Below are positions 47,081 through 56,907 of a stretch of 64,000 nucleotides of DNA, in pieces (the first letter of the stretch is position 1; each line of letters starts with the position of its first letter). The stretch spans positions 1-64,000 of the forward strand of contig JASANG010002281.1 of the NCBI GenBank assembly GCA_030248215.1. The letters are read 5' to 3'. Source of the stretch: Enoplolaimus lenunculus (Eukaryota; Nematoda; Enoplea; Enoplida; Thoracostomopsidae). The notes beneath the pieces were generated by a model that saw only the letters and a program-made list of their open reading frames with translations, ran no database searches and was not told the origin of the DNA. Position numbers and translations under genes: made by a program.

Positions 47081-47606
47081 CTTAAAATCACAGCTACCAG
47101 GCAGAATGAAGTAAATGCAGTGTGCGACCGGATATTAATTAAAATAATTGTTAGCTTGAACTTATCATTTTCACTTCAGCGTATCAAAACGTTAGCTTCT
47201 TGACTTGTCCATAAATGCAATGGCAGCAAGCTATTAAAGACGCTTACATGTAAAAAGCAGATTTATGAAGCTCGGGAACACCACTTAAATATTCGGTATT
47301 CTGTAGGTTAATACCGGATACCGGACTGAACACGGATTTCAGTTTTTCCGGATGTTAAACCGGATCCGGATATCAGGTCGCGCTTTAAACATTTGACGGG
47401 ATCTTAAAATTAACATTTGTTGATATTGTTGCTCAGCATTTAAAAGATATTGGGTGCCATGATTCAACCGGATATTAATTTACCGCATACTTGAGGCGGA
47501 TCGGGATAGTAACTTTTTATCGAAACCTGATGCCAGTCGGATATGGCACTTACATACGTATTGTGCACTGTTAGAAGTGCTTGACTTAGTATAAAACTAT
47601 GCGTGT
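47081..47606. other. Upstream side of PIGO; first exon not identified
   Basis: The first PIGO exon should end with a phase-1 donor somewhere to the right of 47080 on the minus strand. None was found here. CCGGATA-type repeat fragments lie at 47120 and 47290-47380. Confidence 0.4.
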
Positions 47607-48014
47607 CAGGGTGCAACCGGAATTCCGGTTCCGGTTCCGGTTCCGGCATTTTTCACCTTCCGGTTCCGGTTCCGGTAAATTTTTACCGGATTTAAAAATT
47701 CCGGTATTATAATTTGGCCGTTTTCTTAACTTTGCTAATTTTTAAGAATCTCTTTTGAAAGCCACTTGTACTCCGAATATAAGCCATTGATGGTGGATTT
47801 CACTTCAGTCGATGATGAAAATCTAAAATACAACAAATAAAATAAATACCTATGTTCGACTAAGGTTATTTCACAAATAATAGAGCAAAAAATAAGATTA
47901 AAATGAAATTTTTGGTGAAATGCATTTTTCATTTTCCGATTCCGGTTCCGGTTCCGGTTCCGGTAAAATTTTCAAATTCCGGTTCCGGTAAATTGTAATT
48001 CCGGTTGCACCCTG
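47607..48014 (+). mobile_element. hAT-like MITE with 8-bp target duplication
   Basis: The left end CAGGGTGCAACCGGAATTCC and the right end GTAATTCCGGTTGCACCCTG are inverted repeats. The flanking octamers ATGCGTGT (47599-47606) and ATGTGTGT (48015-48022) differ by one base. Subterminal (CCGGTT)n blocks lie at both ends. Length is 408 bp with no transposase. Confidence 0.85.
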
Positions 48015-48277
48015 ATGTGTGTAGGTCTGGGTGGCTAACAAAAGTTCGGATTCGGCTAAATAGCAATGGAGTCGGATTCGGCTAAATAGCAATGGGTCGG
48101 ATTCGGTCAAATCGTGAATCCGGTGCCATCCTGGTTGGTATATGTTTACTTAACTAAAGTTTAACTGTTTGTTTACTAACATTTTCAATTTTTCTTCACT
48201 ACTTCAGTGTTAACAGTTTAAGACTATCCACTTCAAAAAAGCCACTTATGATATTCGAGGACAATGTTTGTACCGGA

Positions 48278-48830
48278 CAGGGTGCGACCGGATACCAAGA
48301 AATCACGGAACCAGAGGCGGATTAAATAATATCAGCTGCAGTCGTATAATTAATTCCAATATAACACTAAATGACATTCAAATACTAGGACGTAGCTAAT
48401 AATTCTTGCTTCCGTGGCCGAAGGTACTTAAACTGTTTACGTTACAATATTTAACATACCACGCCGATTATTTGGTCCATGGTACTTTTAAACACATCCA
48501 CTTTATTAAAGGTACCATAAAATAAAGTAGGCTTAACAATACGGCTATTATTTTTGTTTAAACTTAGGCTTAGTCTTAGAAAAAGGAACACGCTCAAATA
48601 CTGCGGCGCCCAAAAAATAACAGTGGTTATTGCAACCCTTAAAGATTATAAGTGTACACGGGCATATGTAAACATTTACAACAGAAGCATAAGAGAAAAA
48701 ATAAGTGAAAGTAAGTTAACAGTTCCATGGCAATTATCATAAATACAAATGATGACGTTTCAATTTTTTAAAGTTTTTAAAAACAACCCGCAAGTTGAAA
48801 TACTGGAGCCGGATATCCGGTCGTACCCGT
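48278..48830 (+). mobile_element. hAT-like MITE with 8-bp target duplication
   Basis: The left end CAGGGTGCGACCGGATAC and the inverted right end ATATCCGGTCGTACCCGT are flanked by GTACCGGA (48270-48277) and GTACAGGA (48831-48838), one mismatch. Its 553-bp interior differs from the other copies and includes a (TTAGNC)n-like patch near 48560. Confidence 0.75.
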
Positions 48831-48838
48831 GTACAGGA

Positions 48839-51205
48839 TACCGCAATCGAAAAGGAATCTATATCGGGTTTTTACCGGATTGCTTGCCGATGCCTCTTAA
48901 ACAGTAGTGTTAAAAAATGCGATACACAATACACAGACTTGTATTTTTTAAATTGTTAAGTACATAAGTTTGCAGTTGAATTCTACATTAACTATGTCTT
49001 TAACATTATGAAATGACCACAAGGTTCACAAACCTGATGCGCATTTGCCATTTGACTTAGTAGTGATAGCATTCCTGTTCAATAAAAAACCTTTTGAATA
49101 TAAGTATATACTGAAAATAGTTAAACCATTAATTAACCCGTATATGGAGAGCGAGAATAACCGAGTCATTATTAGGTGATAAGCGCAGCATCCGCCTAAA
49201 ATAGTTACATATATACATTACACATATGTAGGAGCCGGGAATTCAGACCATTTTACAAAGCAGCTGGAAAAGCATTTTTATGGGTGGTTTCGACCTAGCC
49301 GCCTACAGATTCCGAGGCAAGCGCTCTACCATTGCGCCATACAGCCCACTTCTCCATCTACTTTTATCAACGACTATTATTGCATATGCAACACATCACG
49401 AGAAGCATGCTCACATGCTTAGATCGGGCATCCCGCCTGTAATGCAGACATGCTACTCACTACAACACTGGCCCACTGCAGGGTATCACTAGCTAAACAT
49501 TTTACCAAAATATAATGGAAGCAAAAAGAAGAAGTAGGAAAGGAATGTTACAATTATGCTTCATACCGCCTCATTTTCAATACTTTGTTTAAAAAATAGA
49601 AAGTATTCAAGTAAAAAACCATAGTAACAAGTCTAATGCGGTGCAGTTTTTATTTGAGGGCATAAAGAAACAACAATCCACTATTTATGTCGTTTTTAAT
49701 TGCAAATGCTTTATCGAAAATATTTCAAAGATTTATAAACTAAATTTAAATCTTGGTTCGTAAAAAGAATACCAAAGCACTAAAACAAATGGTGAAAACA
49801 TAAAGTTGAGTCTGTTTTAAATTTAACGTTTATAACAAATTTTATTTGCTTTTGTGCTTTTGTTTGTATAAAACATTGGTACAAATTTGTTAGCTCCACC
49901 AGAAACCTGCACGCCCCTTAATATGGGTCCATAGCTTTATGGCGTGGTTTATATAACATACAACAACTGAAGTTTCCGTTGGGATTCAATTTCACTCGCG
50001 ATTATACAAAACAAACGAGAACCTTTCAACTTTTCGGCAAGCAATTCCATTTAAGAAAACTTTAGTTGCCCAATAAAACTTCCATGCATTGTTTTACAAC
50101 TACACACGAAATAAATCGTCTACATTCACGAAGTATTGTCTGAAACTTAAGATAATTATGACTGAATACTGATTCGAGACATACAGGCTTTAATTCGTTG
50201 AATTTTTCACCACCAGACATTATTTATGCCTTAAAAATTTCAAAAAGAAACCTTGAAAATTCAAGACAATTTTGTGTGTTGGTTGGAAGAAACAATTTCA
50301 AGGAGTGTCTATGTGTACGAGTTTCAGGTCCATAACTGAAGAAATCATAACGCATTTTGCGACAACTTCTGTAGTGCAACCTAGTAGCCGTTTGTGTTTC
50401 CGAAAGAAGCCATTTCGATAACAGAAACAAGGGAAATTCCGATATTCTGTGCTATAGAATTTAGTTAAAATCATGTATATATAGATCATTTTTCAGCAGA
50501 TATACTGTATGTTCGAAATAATATTAAAGTTTCGAAATTTATATTCAAAATATAATAGTAATTTCGGTGCACCCGCTATTTTTCGTTCAAAATCTTAGAA
50601 AACCCTGATCTATACATGGGCCGAAAGCTCGATGAATGTCTACAGGTCTCGTGTTGCCGAAAACCAAAATACCTCTAAAATTTTTATACTTCCGTATCCG
50701 TGTTTTCCGTTTCCATACTATCCGATTTTATTTTACTTTGAAGTTATAATGAATGATGCAGGACTACAGAAAAATTGCTGCCGGCTATAATACATCACTA
50801 TCTGTACATGATTTAGCGTGCATTGCGCGAAAATACCTATGCTGCTGAAGTCCGGTGATATTTAAATCAACTTACATATTTCAATAATTATTACAGTTAA
50901 CTTGACATAAATTAGAAATGCGTTGTAATTTTTTTGCATTAGGTTAGCCCTTTCACAGTTTTCTGTTTTAATTTTTGCAAATTTGTATTAATTTTTTAAT
51001 GACTTGAAAGAGGCAGGTGTTTGTGACATGCGGATGTATGGAGGCAAATAATAACCTCATGCTGATGCTGTACATCGGTATAAACACTGCTGCATATGTA
51101 GTGCCTTCATATGCAGCAGCAGTAAAACATTGAAGAACCAAGATACATGTGTATAATGTTGAGGTTCTTATGAGGCATAAACATAAAAACAGCAGTTGAT
51201 TGTGA
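48839..51205. other. Gene-free spacer with repeat fragments
   Basis: No exon supported. Besides the tRNA-like unit at 49281-49348, a GTTTCCGTTT-family fragment spans about 50220-50740, and a GGCCAATGTAAAG-type end (CTATACATGGGCC) occurs at 50610-50622. Confidence 0.45.
49281..49348 (-). mobile_element. tRNA-derived unit with conserved 3' tail
   Basis: The minus-strand body TGGGCTGTATGGCGCAATGG ... GGTCGAAACC carries a good box A (TGGCGCAATGG) and a decayed box B. It is followed by TTTTCCAGCTGCTTTG and then GGTCTGAATTCCCGGCTCC. Nearly the same tail follows the units at 51855 and 52217, which argues for a SINE-like family and not isolated tRNA genes. Confidence 0.6.
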
Positions 51206-51281
51206 GGCGGCGTGGCTCAGTGGATAACGCGCTGGACTGATAATCTGTCGATCCGAGTTCGAAACCACCTGGGAGCGTCCC
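51206..51281 (+). mobile_element. tRNA-Ile(GAT)-like unit, degenerate
   Basis: Box A TGGCTCAGTGG is followed by an anticodon-loop-like CTGATAA (GAT anticodon) and a box-B-like GAGTTCGAAACC. The anticodon stem has mismatches and the acceptor stem pairs poorly. The sequence after it (ATTTTCAGCTGCTGAAAACA) resembles the tail of the neighbouring units. It may be a decayed tRNA gene or a SINE head. Confidence 0.5.
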
Positions 51282-51854
51282 TCATTTTCAGCTGCTGAAA
51301 ACATAGAACTAAAACTGTCGTACCCTAGCCTACCCAACTTGTCACAGTGTTAAATTAACTAAATTTTTACGTAGCTAGTGCTTTCGGTTTTGTACTTAAT
51401 TGTCAAAATTTGTTATAATAATCTATTGAAGAGGAACCTCCAAAAATAGGTTTGATGTAATGTTTCAATCAATTGTGAATATATTTTGTGTTATCAACCA
51501 CGCATTGATTCGAAACTCACATCTCGGTCGCTAAATTTAAACGTCTAGTCACTGCGCAGCGTGTATACCGACACTAACTAGCTTTTGATACGGTGTGTTT
51601 AATTAAGAAGTTGCTTCGGCAGTGGGGATAAAACAAGGAACATGAATTTATAAAAATTTGGAATATTAACTATATTCCGAGGATAAAATTTCGAAATGGC
51701 TATTGATGCAAAAACTCGTGGACATTCCAAGTGTAAGCATGTGACATGCTTGCCCATTATGTGCACATGCAATGTAGTGCAGTGCACTGTATGTATGCTA
51801 CCTGGCAGCATACGGTCGACAAATATAGTCGACGAAAATGGTAGTTGGACAGGC

Positions 51855-51927
51855 GGGCTACGTGGCGCAGTGGTAGAGTGCTCGCTTAAGGAGCCGTAGG
51901 CTGAGAGTTCGATCCCCGCTCTAGCCC
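51855..51927 (+). tRNA. tRNA-like gene, copy 1 (box A/B intact, anticodon uncertain)
   Basis: A 73-nt body with acceptor arms GGGCTA and TAGCCC pairing perfectly over 6 bp, box A TGGCGCAGTGG and box B GAGTTCGATCC. The anticodon arm (CTCGCTTAAGGAGCC) does not give a clean 5-bp stem. AAG or TAA (Leu) are possible readings, but no long variable arm is present. It could be transcribed by Pol III as a SINE or a pseudo-tRNA. Identical body at 52217-52289. Confidence 0.5.
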
Positions 51928-52216
51928 GCTTTTCCAGCTGCTTTTAGAAAGGTCTGATGTCCTTGGTACCTACCTAGTCTGACATGGGGGCCAAGCTGTG
52001 AGCGCAATGGCAAATTGCCGCGCTATGATCACGGTATCCAGTCTAAAATAGGATGGACTGTCAAGGGACGACCTTGTTGAAAATAAGGGCATGTAAGCAT
52101 GTGAGACATGCTTACCCATTATGTGCACATGCAATGTAGTGCAGTGCACTGTATGTATGCTAGCTGGCAGCATACGGTCGACAAGTATAGTCGACGAAAA
52201 TGGTAGTTGGACAGGC

Positions 52217-52289
52217 GGGCTACGTGGCGCAGTGGTAGAGTGCTCGCTTAAGGAGCCGTAGGCTGAGAGTTCGATCCCCGCTCTAGCCC
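52217..52289 (+). tRNA. tRNA-like gene, copy 2
   Basis: The same 73-nt body as at 51855-51927, in the second unit of a tandem duplication. The shared flanks on both sides and the tail with CTTTTCCAGCTGCTT show that the whole unit was duplicated, not the tRNA body alone. Confidence 0.5.
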
Positions 52290-52773
52290 GCTTTTCCAGC
52301 TGCTTAGTTGAAAGGTCTGATGTCCCGGTTCCTACCTTGGCTGACACCAAGAAACTAAGGATACGTGTCTAATAAACTGCGCTTAGATTGTTATAAAGCA
52401 TCCTTTGCGTATCGATTTATCTGTTTGTGGAATAGCCTCTTTGAAAAAGTAAATGATTTTCCCGTAGTTACTAATTCAAATGCAATTAATTTTCGTGAAA
52501 TTTAAAAAAGATTGATTTATCTCAGTTTTGTAAATTTAAAAACTTTTGATGTTTGATTAGACCAACTTAGTACTACTGTAAATGTGTTAGGATAAATATG
52601 GGTGGACTTACCCCCCTTTTATCCGAAAACATTTTTAGGCTTGATGATTTTACTATTTGATTTTTAAATATGTAGTATAAATGTTACCTCACGTGTTGAT
52701 TAGATTTGTTTGCTTAGCAATGTTGGTACTAACGGTCTGCACGACCCCTGTTTGAAGTTTTACCCAAAGTTAA

Positions 52774-52846
52774 TGACCACGCCGGGATTCGAACCTCGGC
52801 CGTCTTGCGCTCGAGCCAAGCATGCTACCACTACACCACGCGGTCA
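52774..52846 (-). tRNA. tRNA-like gene (possible CGA anticodon), copy 1
   Basis: A 73-nt minus-strand body with a 7-bp acceptor stem (TGACCGC with GTGGTCA, one G-T pair), box A TGGTGTAGTGG and box B GGTTCGAATCC. The anticodon stem CTTGG/GCAAG has one mismatch around the loop CTCGAGC, giving CGA at the anticodon position. The T stem pairs fully only if one A is bulged, and there is no long variable arm as expected for Ser. A functional tRNA is doubtful; a Pol III-driven repeat is likely. Confidence 0.5.
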
Positions 52847-53074
52847 TTGCAACAATTTGTTATACCGTTATATGTGCACAGGCATGGCAACATTTGCTTT
52901 ACATACACATACGTGCACATATACCGACATCCCTCTTTTTACAGGCGGTCGTCTCGGACCGTGAATCCAACTACCCAAATTCATGGGCTTGTTTGCAGCG
53001 CCCGTCTCGGTGGGACCTCCATGTTGGTATTAACGGTCTGCACGACCCCTGTTTGAAGTTTTACCCAAAGTTAA

Positions 53075-53147
53075 TGACCACGCCGGGATTCGAACCTCGG
53101 CCCTCTTGCGTTCGAGCCAAGCATGCTACCACTACACCACGTGGTCA
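53075..53147 (-). tRNA. tRNA-like gene (possible CGA anticodon), copy 2
   Basis: The second copy of the body at 52774-52846, 301 bp away. Its acceptor stem is TGACCAC with GTGGTCA, a perfect 7-bp pairing. It carries a few substitutions in the anticodon region. Confidence 0.5.
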
Positions 53148-53585
53148 TTGCAACAATTTCTTATACCGGTATATGTGCACTGCACAGGCATGACAACATT
53201 TGCTTTACATACACATACGTGCACATATACCGACAAGCAATAAATAAATAAAAATGATTTATTTCGAGTTTTTTCTTAAAGGATGATTAGTGAATTATTG
53301 TTGAGAAGCTTTATTTTTACGCAAACGTGGTTTGCAGGCTTTATAATGCGTGGGCACCGCTCATAAACTCGTGTGGAAACTAGCCCCCCCCCCCACTACT
53401 TTCGATTAAGCAACTATATTGCGCATCACGCCGCCAACTTAGCAATATGAATACTTGGCTAGTTATACTTTACTAACCTTTTTTCGTAAGGTGACCTTTC
53501 TGAAAAGAATAGCACGTTTTTTTCTTGTAACACCTACGGTCGAATTATGCACTTTGAGCACACCCTCGCACGAATATACCAGAAC

Positions 53586-54001
53586 TAGGGATGTGCCGAT
53601 ACGAAAATTTTTGCCGATGCCAATACTGATGCCGATTCTTATTTTGAAATTTTGCCGATGCCGAACTGATGTCGATGCCGATACAACTTTAGTACACCAT
53701 GCTTAACAAACAGATAGGATACTACATTACATTATTACATGAAGACTTAAACCATAACGATCATAAACGATTATAATTTTATAAGAACGGTTCATTTCAA
53801 TTAATTTTTTCAAACACAAACGCAAGGGATAACAATTTGTCTCAGCAGACACACTGATATGCGCCAAGAAATGAAATTGATAGCATCCCAGCTGATTGTT
53901 ATGTGTAAACAGTATCGGTTAAGAATCGGAAATTTTTTTGCAGTGCCGATGCCGATAGTCACGAAAATTGTCACCGATGCCGATTAATCGGCACGTCCCT
54001 G
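53586..54001 (+). mobile_element. hAT-like MITE (TAGGGATGTGCCGATACG) with exact 8-bp duplication
   Basis: The left end TAGGGATGTGCCGATACG and the right end ATTAATCGGCACGTCCCTG are inverted repeats with subterminal GCCGATGCCGAT motifs. The flanking octamer ACCAGAAC is identical on both sides (53578-53585 and 54002-54009). Length is 416 bp with no transposase. A sister copy is at 58593-58976. Confidence 0.85.
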
Positions 54002-54122
54002 ACCAGAACTTTCGCAAAAATCCTGTTCAGCGATTTTATCTCCCGGCAGAAAAAGGGCTGACATTTGTAGTACCTTAACATTAGTTGTCAAATGAAAACG
54101 GTTTGTTATTTCTGCACGGGCC

Positions 54123-56391
54123 ATGTGCGACTCAGATAACAGTGGAAAAGCAGATGACTATAATACTCAGTGTTGCGGGCGCAAATGGTGTGTTCGTGAT
54201 GGATGCGGCATTACATGCGCAGTGATCACATGGTTAGATATTTTGAGAATCTATTTCTAGATAGGTATTATCTATGTTGAAATTATTGTTGTTTTTCTCG
54301 TGCTAATCAAAACCATATAAGCTATGTAGTTTCAGCAATAACACCAGCAATTTATTGCAGATCTTTATAATTTCTATCACTGCTGGTCGTGTTGCACTTC
54401 GGGTACATATTGCGTTAGAATCATGATCTATATATATTTCATGCAAAGAATTTTCTTCAACTTTTATTTACGTTGATTTTTAGGCTTCTACTGATGTACG
54501 GCGAGTTTTGTGTAATATTTGTTATGCTGGTTCCTGACACCGGGCATCCGATTCATCAAATGATTAATGGTGTGGTGTTTCATGCGTTTTGGGCACTTGC
54601 CTTCGCAAGCCACGTGAAAACGATGCTAACTGATCCGGTACGAAGCATTATTTGACATGATAATTCAGAAAGTTTTTCTATTAATCGTCATTTTGATTTA
54701 CCGAAGTAAAAATTTCCCGTTTCTGAATGCGGATTATGAAATAGTCAGGGTAGCCAAAAAATCAAATTTTCAAACACCTTCGTGGAAAATTAGGTATATA
54801 CTGTACAAAAGATTTATTATTCTAGTAGATAACGCAACTCCAGTCATACAGAATGGTGTAAGAAAAACAACACCACGTTGCTATTTCCCAGCAAACATGA
54901 GTAAACATCCGTATTTTTTGGTAGTCACTTTGACGAAAAAAGTCAGTGTGTGCAAAAAACAACAAGGTTTGTAACTGACATTGGTTGAATACTTCATTAT
55001 GAACATCTTTAATTGTTATAAAACCTTACTTACATTATTTGGGACCTCCCCTAGCAAATATCATTTGCCGCAATTGAACCAGTCTGGCATTCTGCGCAAA
55101 TCTGTAACGAACTGTTTTCCTGGAACTAATTTTGGGTCTTCTGGGCCCCATATCAGTTTATTTTTCGTTACGTTTTCTGTGTCTTTCATATTAGCCCAAT
55201 ACATAATAGTTTTGGTTTAAACTATCACGGTGGAGAAATTCCATATGCAACGTTAACGTCAATTTAGTACTGTATTGCCTTCATTCTCTCAACATCCTCC
55301 ATAAAAATGTCATCATCTTCTGTGTTATCGCCTGAATCGCCCCTCTCATACTCGAGATCGAGATGGCTTTCATCTGAAGTAGTGTCATCCAATTTTTGTT
55401 TTGTTTTTGCTTTTGTGCTCGTTTCCGGACGTACTCGAACAACCCAAATGGTGTGATGATTGCGGTTTTGTTTATATCCTCGGTGGCAACAGGAATTTGA
55501 TGATAAGCTCGCACCAAATCCACTTTCGAAAACACTGTCTTGCCCGCCAACGACGCGGTGAAGTCCTGAATGTGAGGAATGGGATATCGGTCCGGAATTG
55601 TCGAATTATTGAGGTTCCTGTAGTCTCCGCACGGTCGCCAGTCGCCATTTTTCTTGGGAACCATATGCAAGGGCGAAGAATAGCAATTCGATGAAGGCCG
55701 GATGATGCCCAATTCCAGCATGTGGTCGAATTCGTCCTTGGCAATTTTGGATTTGTTCGGTGGCAGACGCCTTGCACGGCTGTGAACAGGCGGTCCTCTC
55801 GTTTCGATGTGATGCCGCACCGTATGACGAAGGTTGTTGACAAACCCGGTGGTACTGGTGATGCGAGGATATTTTTTAAGAATATCGGAGTACTGCGTCG
55901 TCCTGTGAGGGTTATAGATCGCCAGCTGCACGGACTGAACGCTGATGACGATGCCCCGAATTGACAAACGAGTAATCCCATCATGCAGGCGGTGTCGCTT
56001 GACGTCAGGCACAAGGTCGAAGTTGGACAGGAAGTCGACGCCGCCTGCATGATGGGATTACAGCTTCCTACATATATATATACCAAATTTAAACGCTTTC
56101 GTTTTTATTTATAGGGTGCAGTATCAAAAGGCAATGCAACTGATGATTTTATCAAACGGCTTGGCCTCAAGGAAGGACAAGTTGTGTATAAATGTGCAAA
56201 ATGTTGCAGTATTAAGCCTGAACGCGCGCACCACTGCAGGTTGGTTTCAAGAGCGTTTAGCGATATATACGAATATCCGTGTGTTGCAGCGCACATAATT
56301 GAAGCTAGTCAAGGTGGTTGTAATTACTGCAAGTGACGTAAAGATATTTTCCGTAAAATGTCGCAACGAAACTAAGAAATCTAGAACAATA

Positions 56392-56483
<92 letters not shown>

Positions 56484-56833
56484 TGCACTAATATTTTTTT
56501 TTATTTCAATTTTTTACTTTTTTTGTATAGATTTTACATACAAAATCACCAAATCTTACCTTTTTTAATAACTTTGAAAATTTTTTGGAAGCTACTTACA
56601 GCGACACATAACGAAAAAATAAGCGAAATTACGTAATTAGATAATTAATATTAAAATAAAAAAAAAAAAAAAAAAAAAATAAATAAATTTATTAAAAATA
56701 TAATAAAAAAAAGAATAAAAAAAAAAATAAAGATAAAAATATAAATCATTATAAAATTCATTTAAAATTCTCAATTCCGTTTAAAATTTTTTATATTTTA
56801 TTTTTGGTAATAGTATTATATATATATAAAAAA

Positions 56834-56907
<74 letters not shown>

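Larger units (their letters stand above)
51729..52350 (+). repeat. Two tandem units of about 360 bp, each carrying a tRNA-like body
   Basis: Copies starting near 51736 and 52092 share GCCCATTATGTGCACATGCA, the hairpin-like GTAGTGCAGTGCACTGTATG, GGCAGCATACGGTCGAC, the tRNA-like body and the AAAGGTCTGATGTCC tail. They differ by a few substitutions and a short indel, so the duplication is recent. The offset between the two tRNA-like bodies is 362 bp. Confidence 0.85.
52724..53240 (-). repeat. Two tandem units of about 300 bp with a second tRNA-like body
   Basis: Copies at about 52718-52935 and 53020-53235 share the flank GGTCTGCACGACCCCTGTTT, the tRNA-like body and CAACATTTGCTTTACATACA. The offset between the bodies is 301 bp. 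Transcription would run on the minus strand, towards the units at 51.8-52.3 kb. Both unit families carry a TATGTGCAC motif upstream of the body. Confidence 0.85.

Noticed and set aside
47464-48110. Pro-Glu repeat frames (EPEPEP) on the minus strand
   Set aside because: They are produced by the (CCGGTT)n subterminal repeats of a hAT-like element.
51206-51281. A functional tRNA-Ile(GAT) gene
   Set aside because: The loop CTGATAA fits, but the anticodon and acceptor stems have several mismatches, so it is kept only as a tRNA-derived unit.
53586-54001. GCCGATGCCGAT motifs as a regulatory cluster of the ZDHHC promoter
   Set aside because: They are subterminal repeats of a hAT-like MITE with a clean 8-bp target duplication.
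54657-55220. Plus-strand frames in ZDHHC intron 2 as extra exons
   Set aside because: The flanking exons join perfectly in phase with the ZDHHC3/7 alignment, leaving no missing segment.
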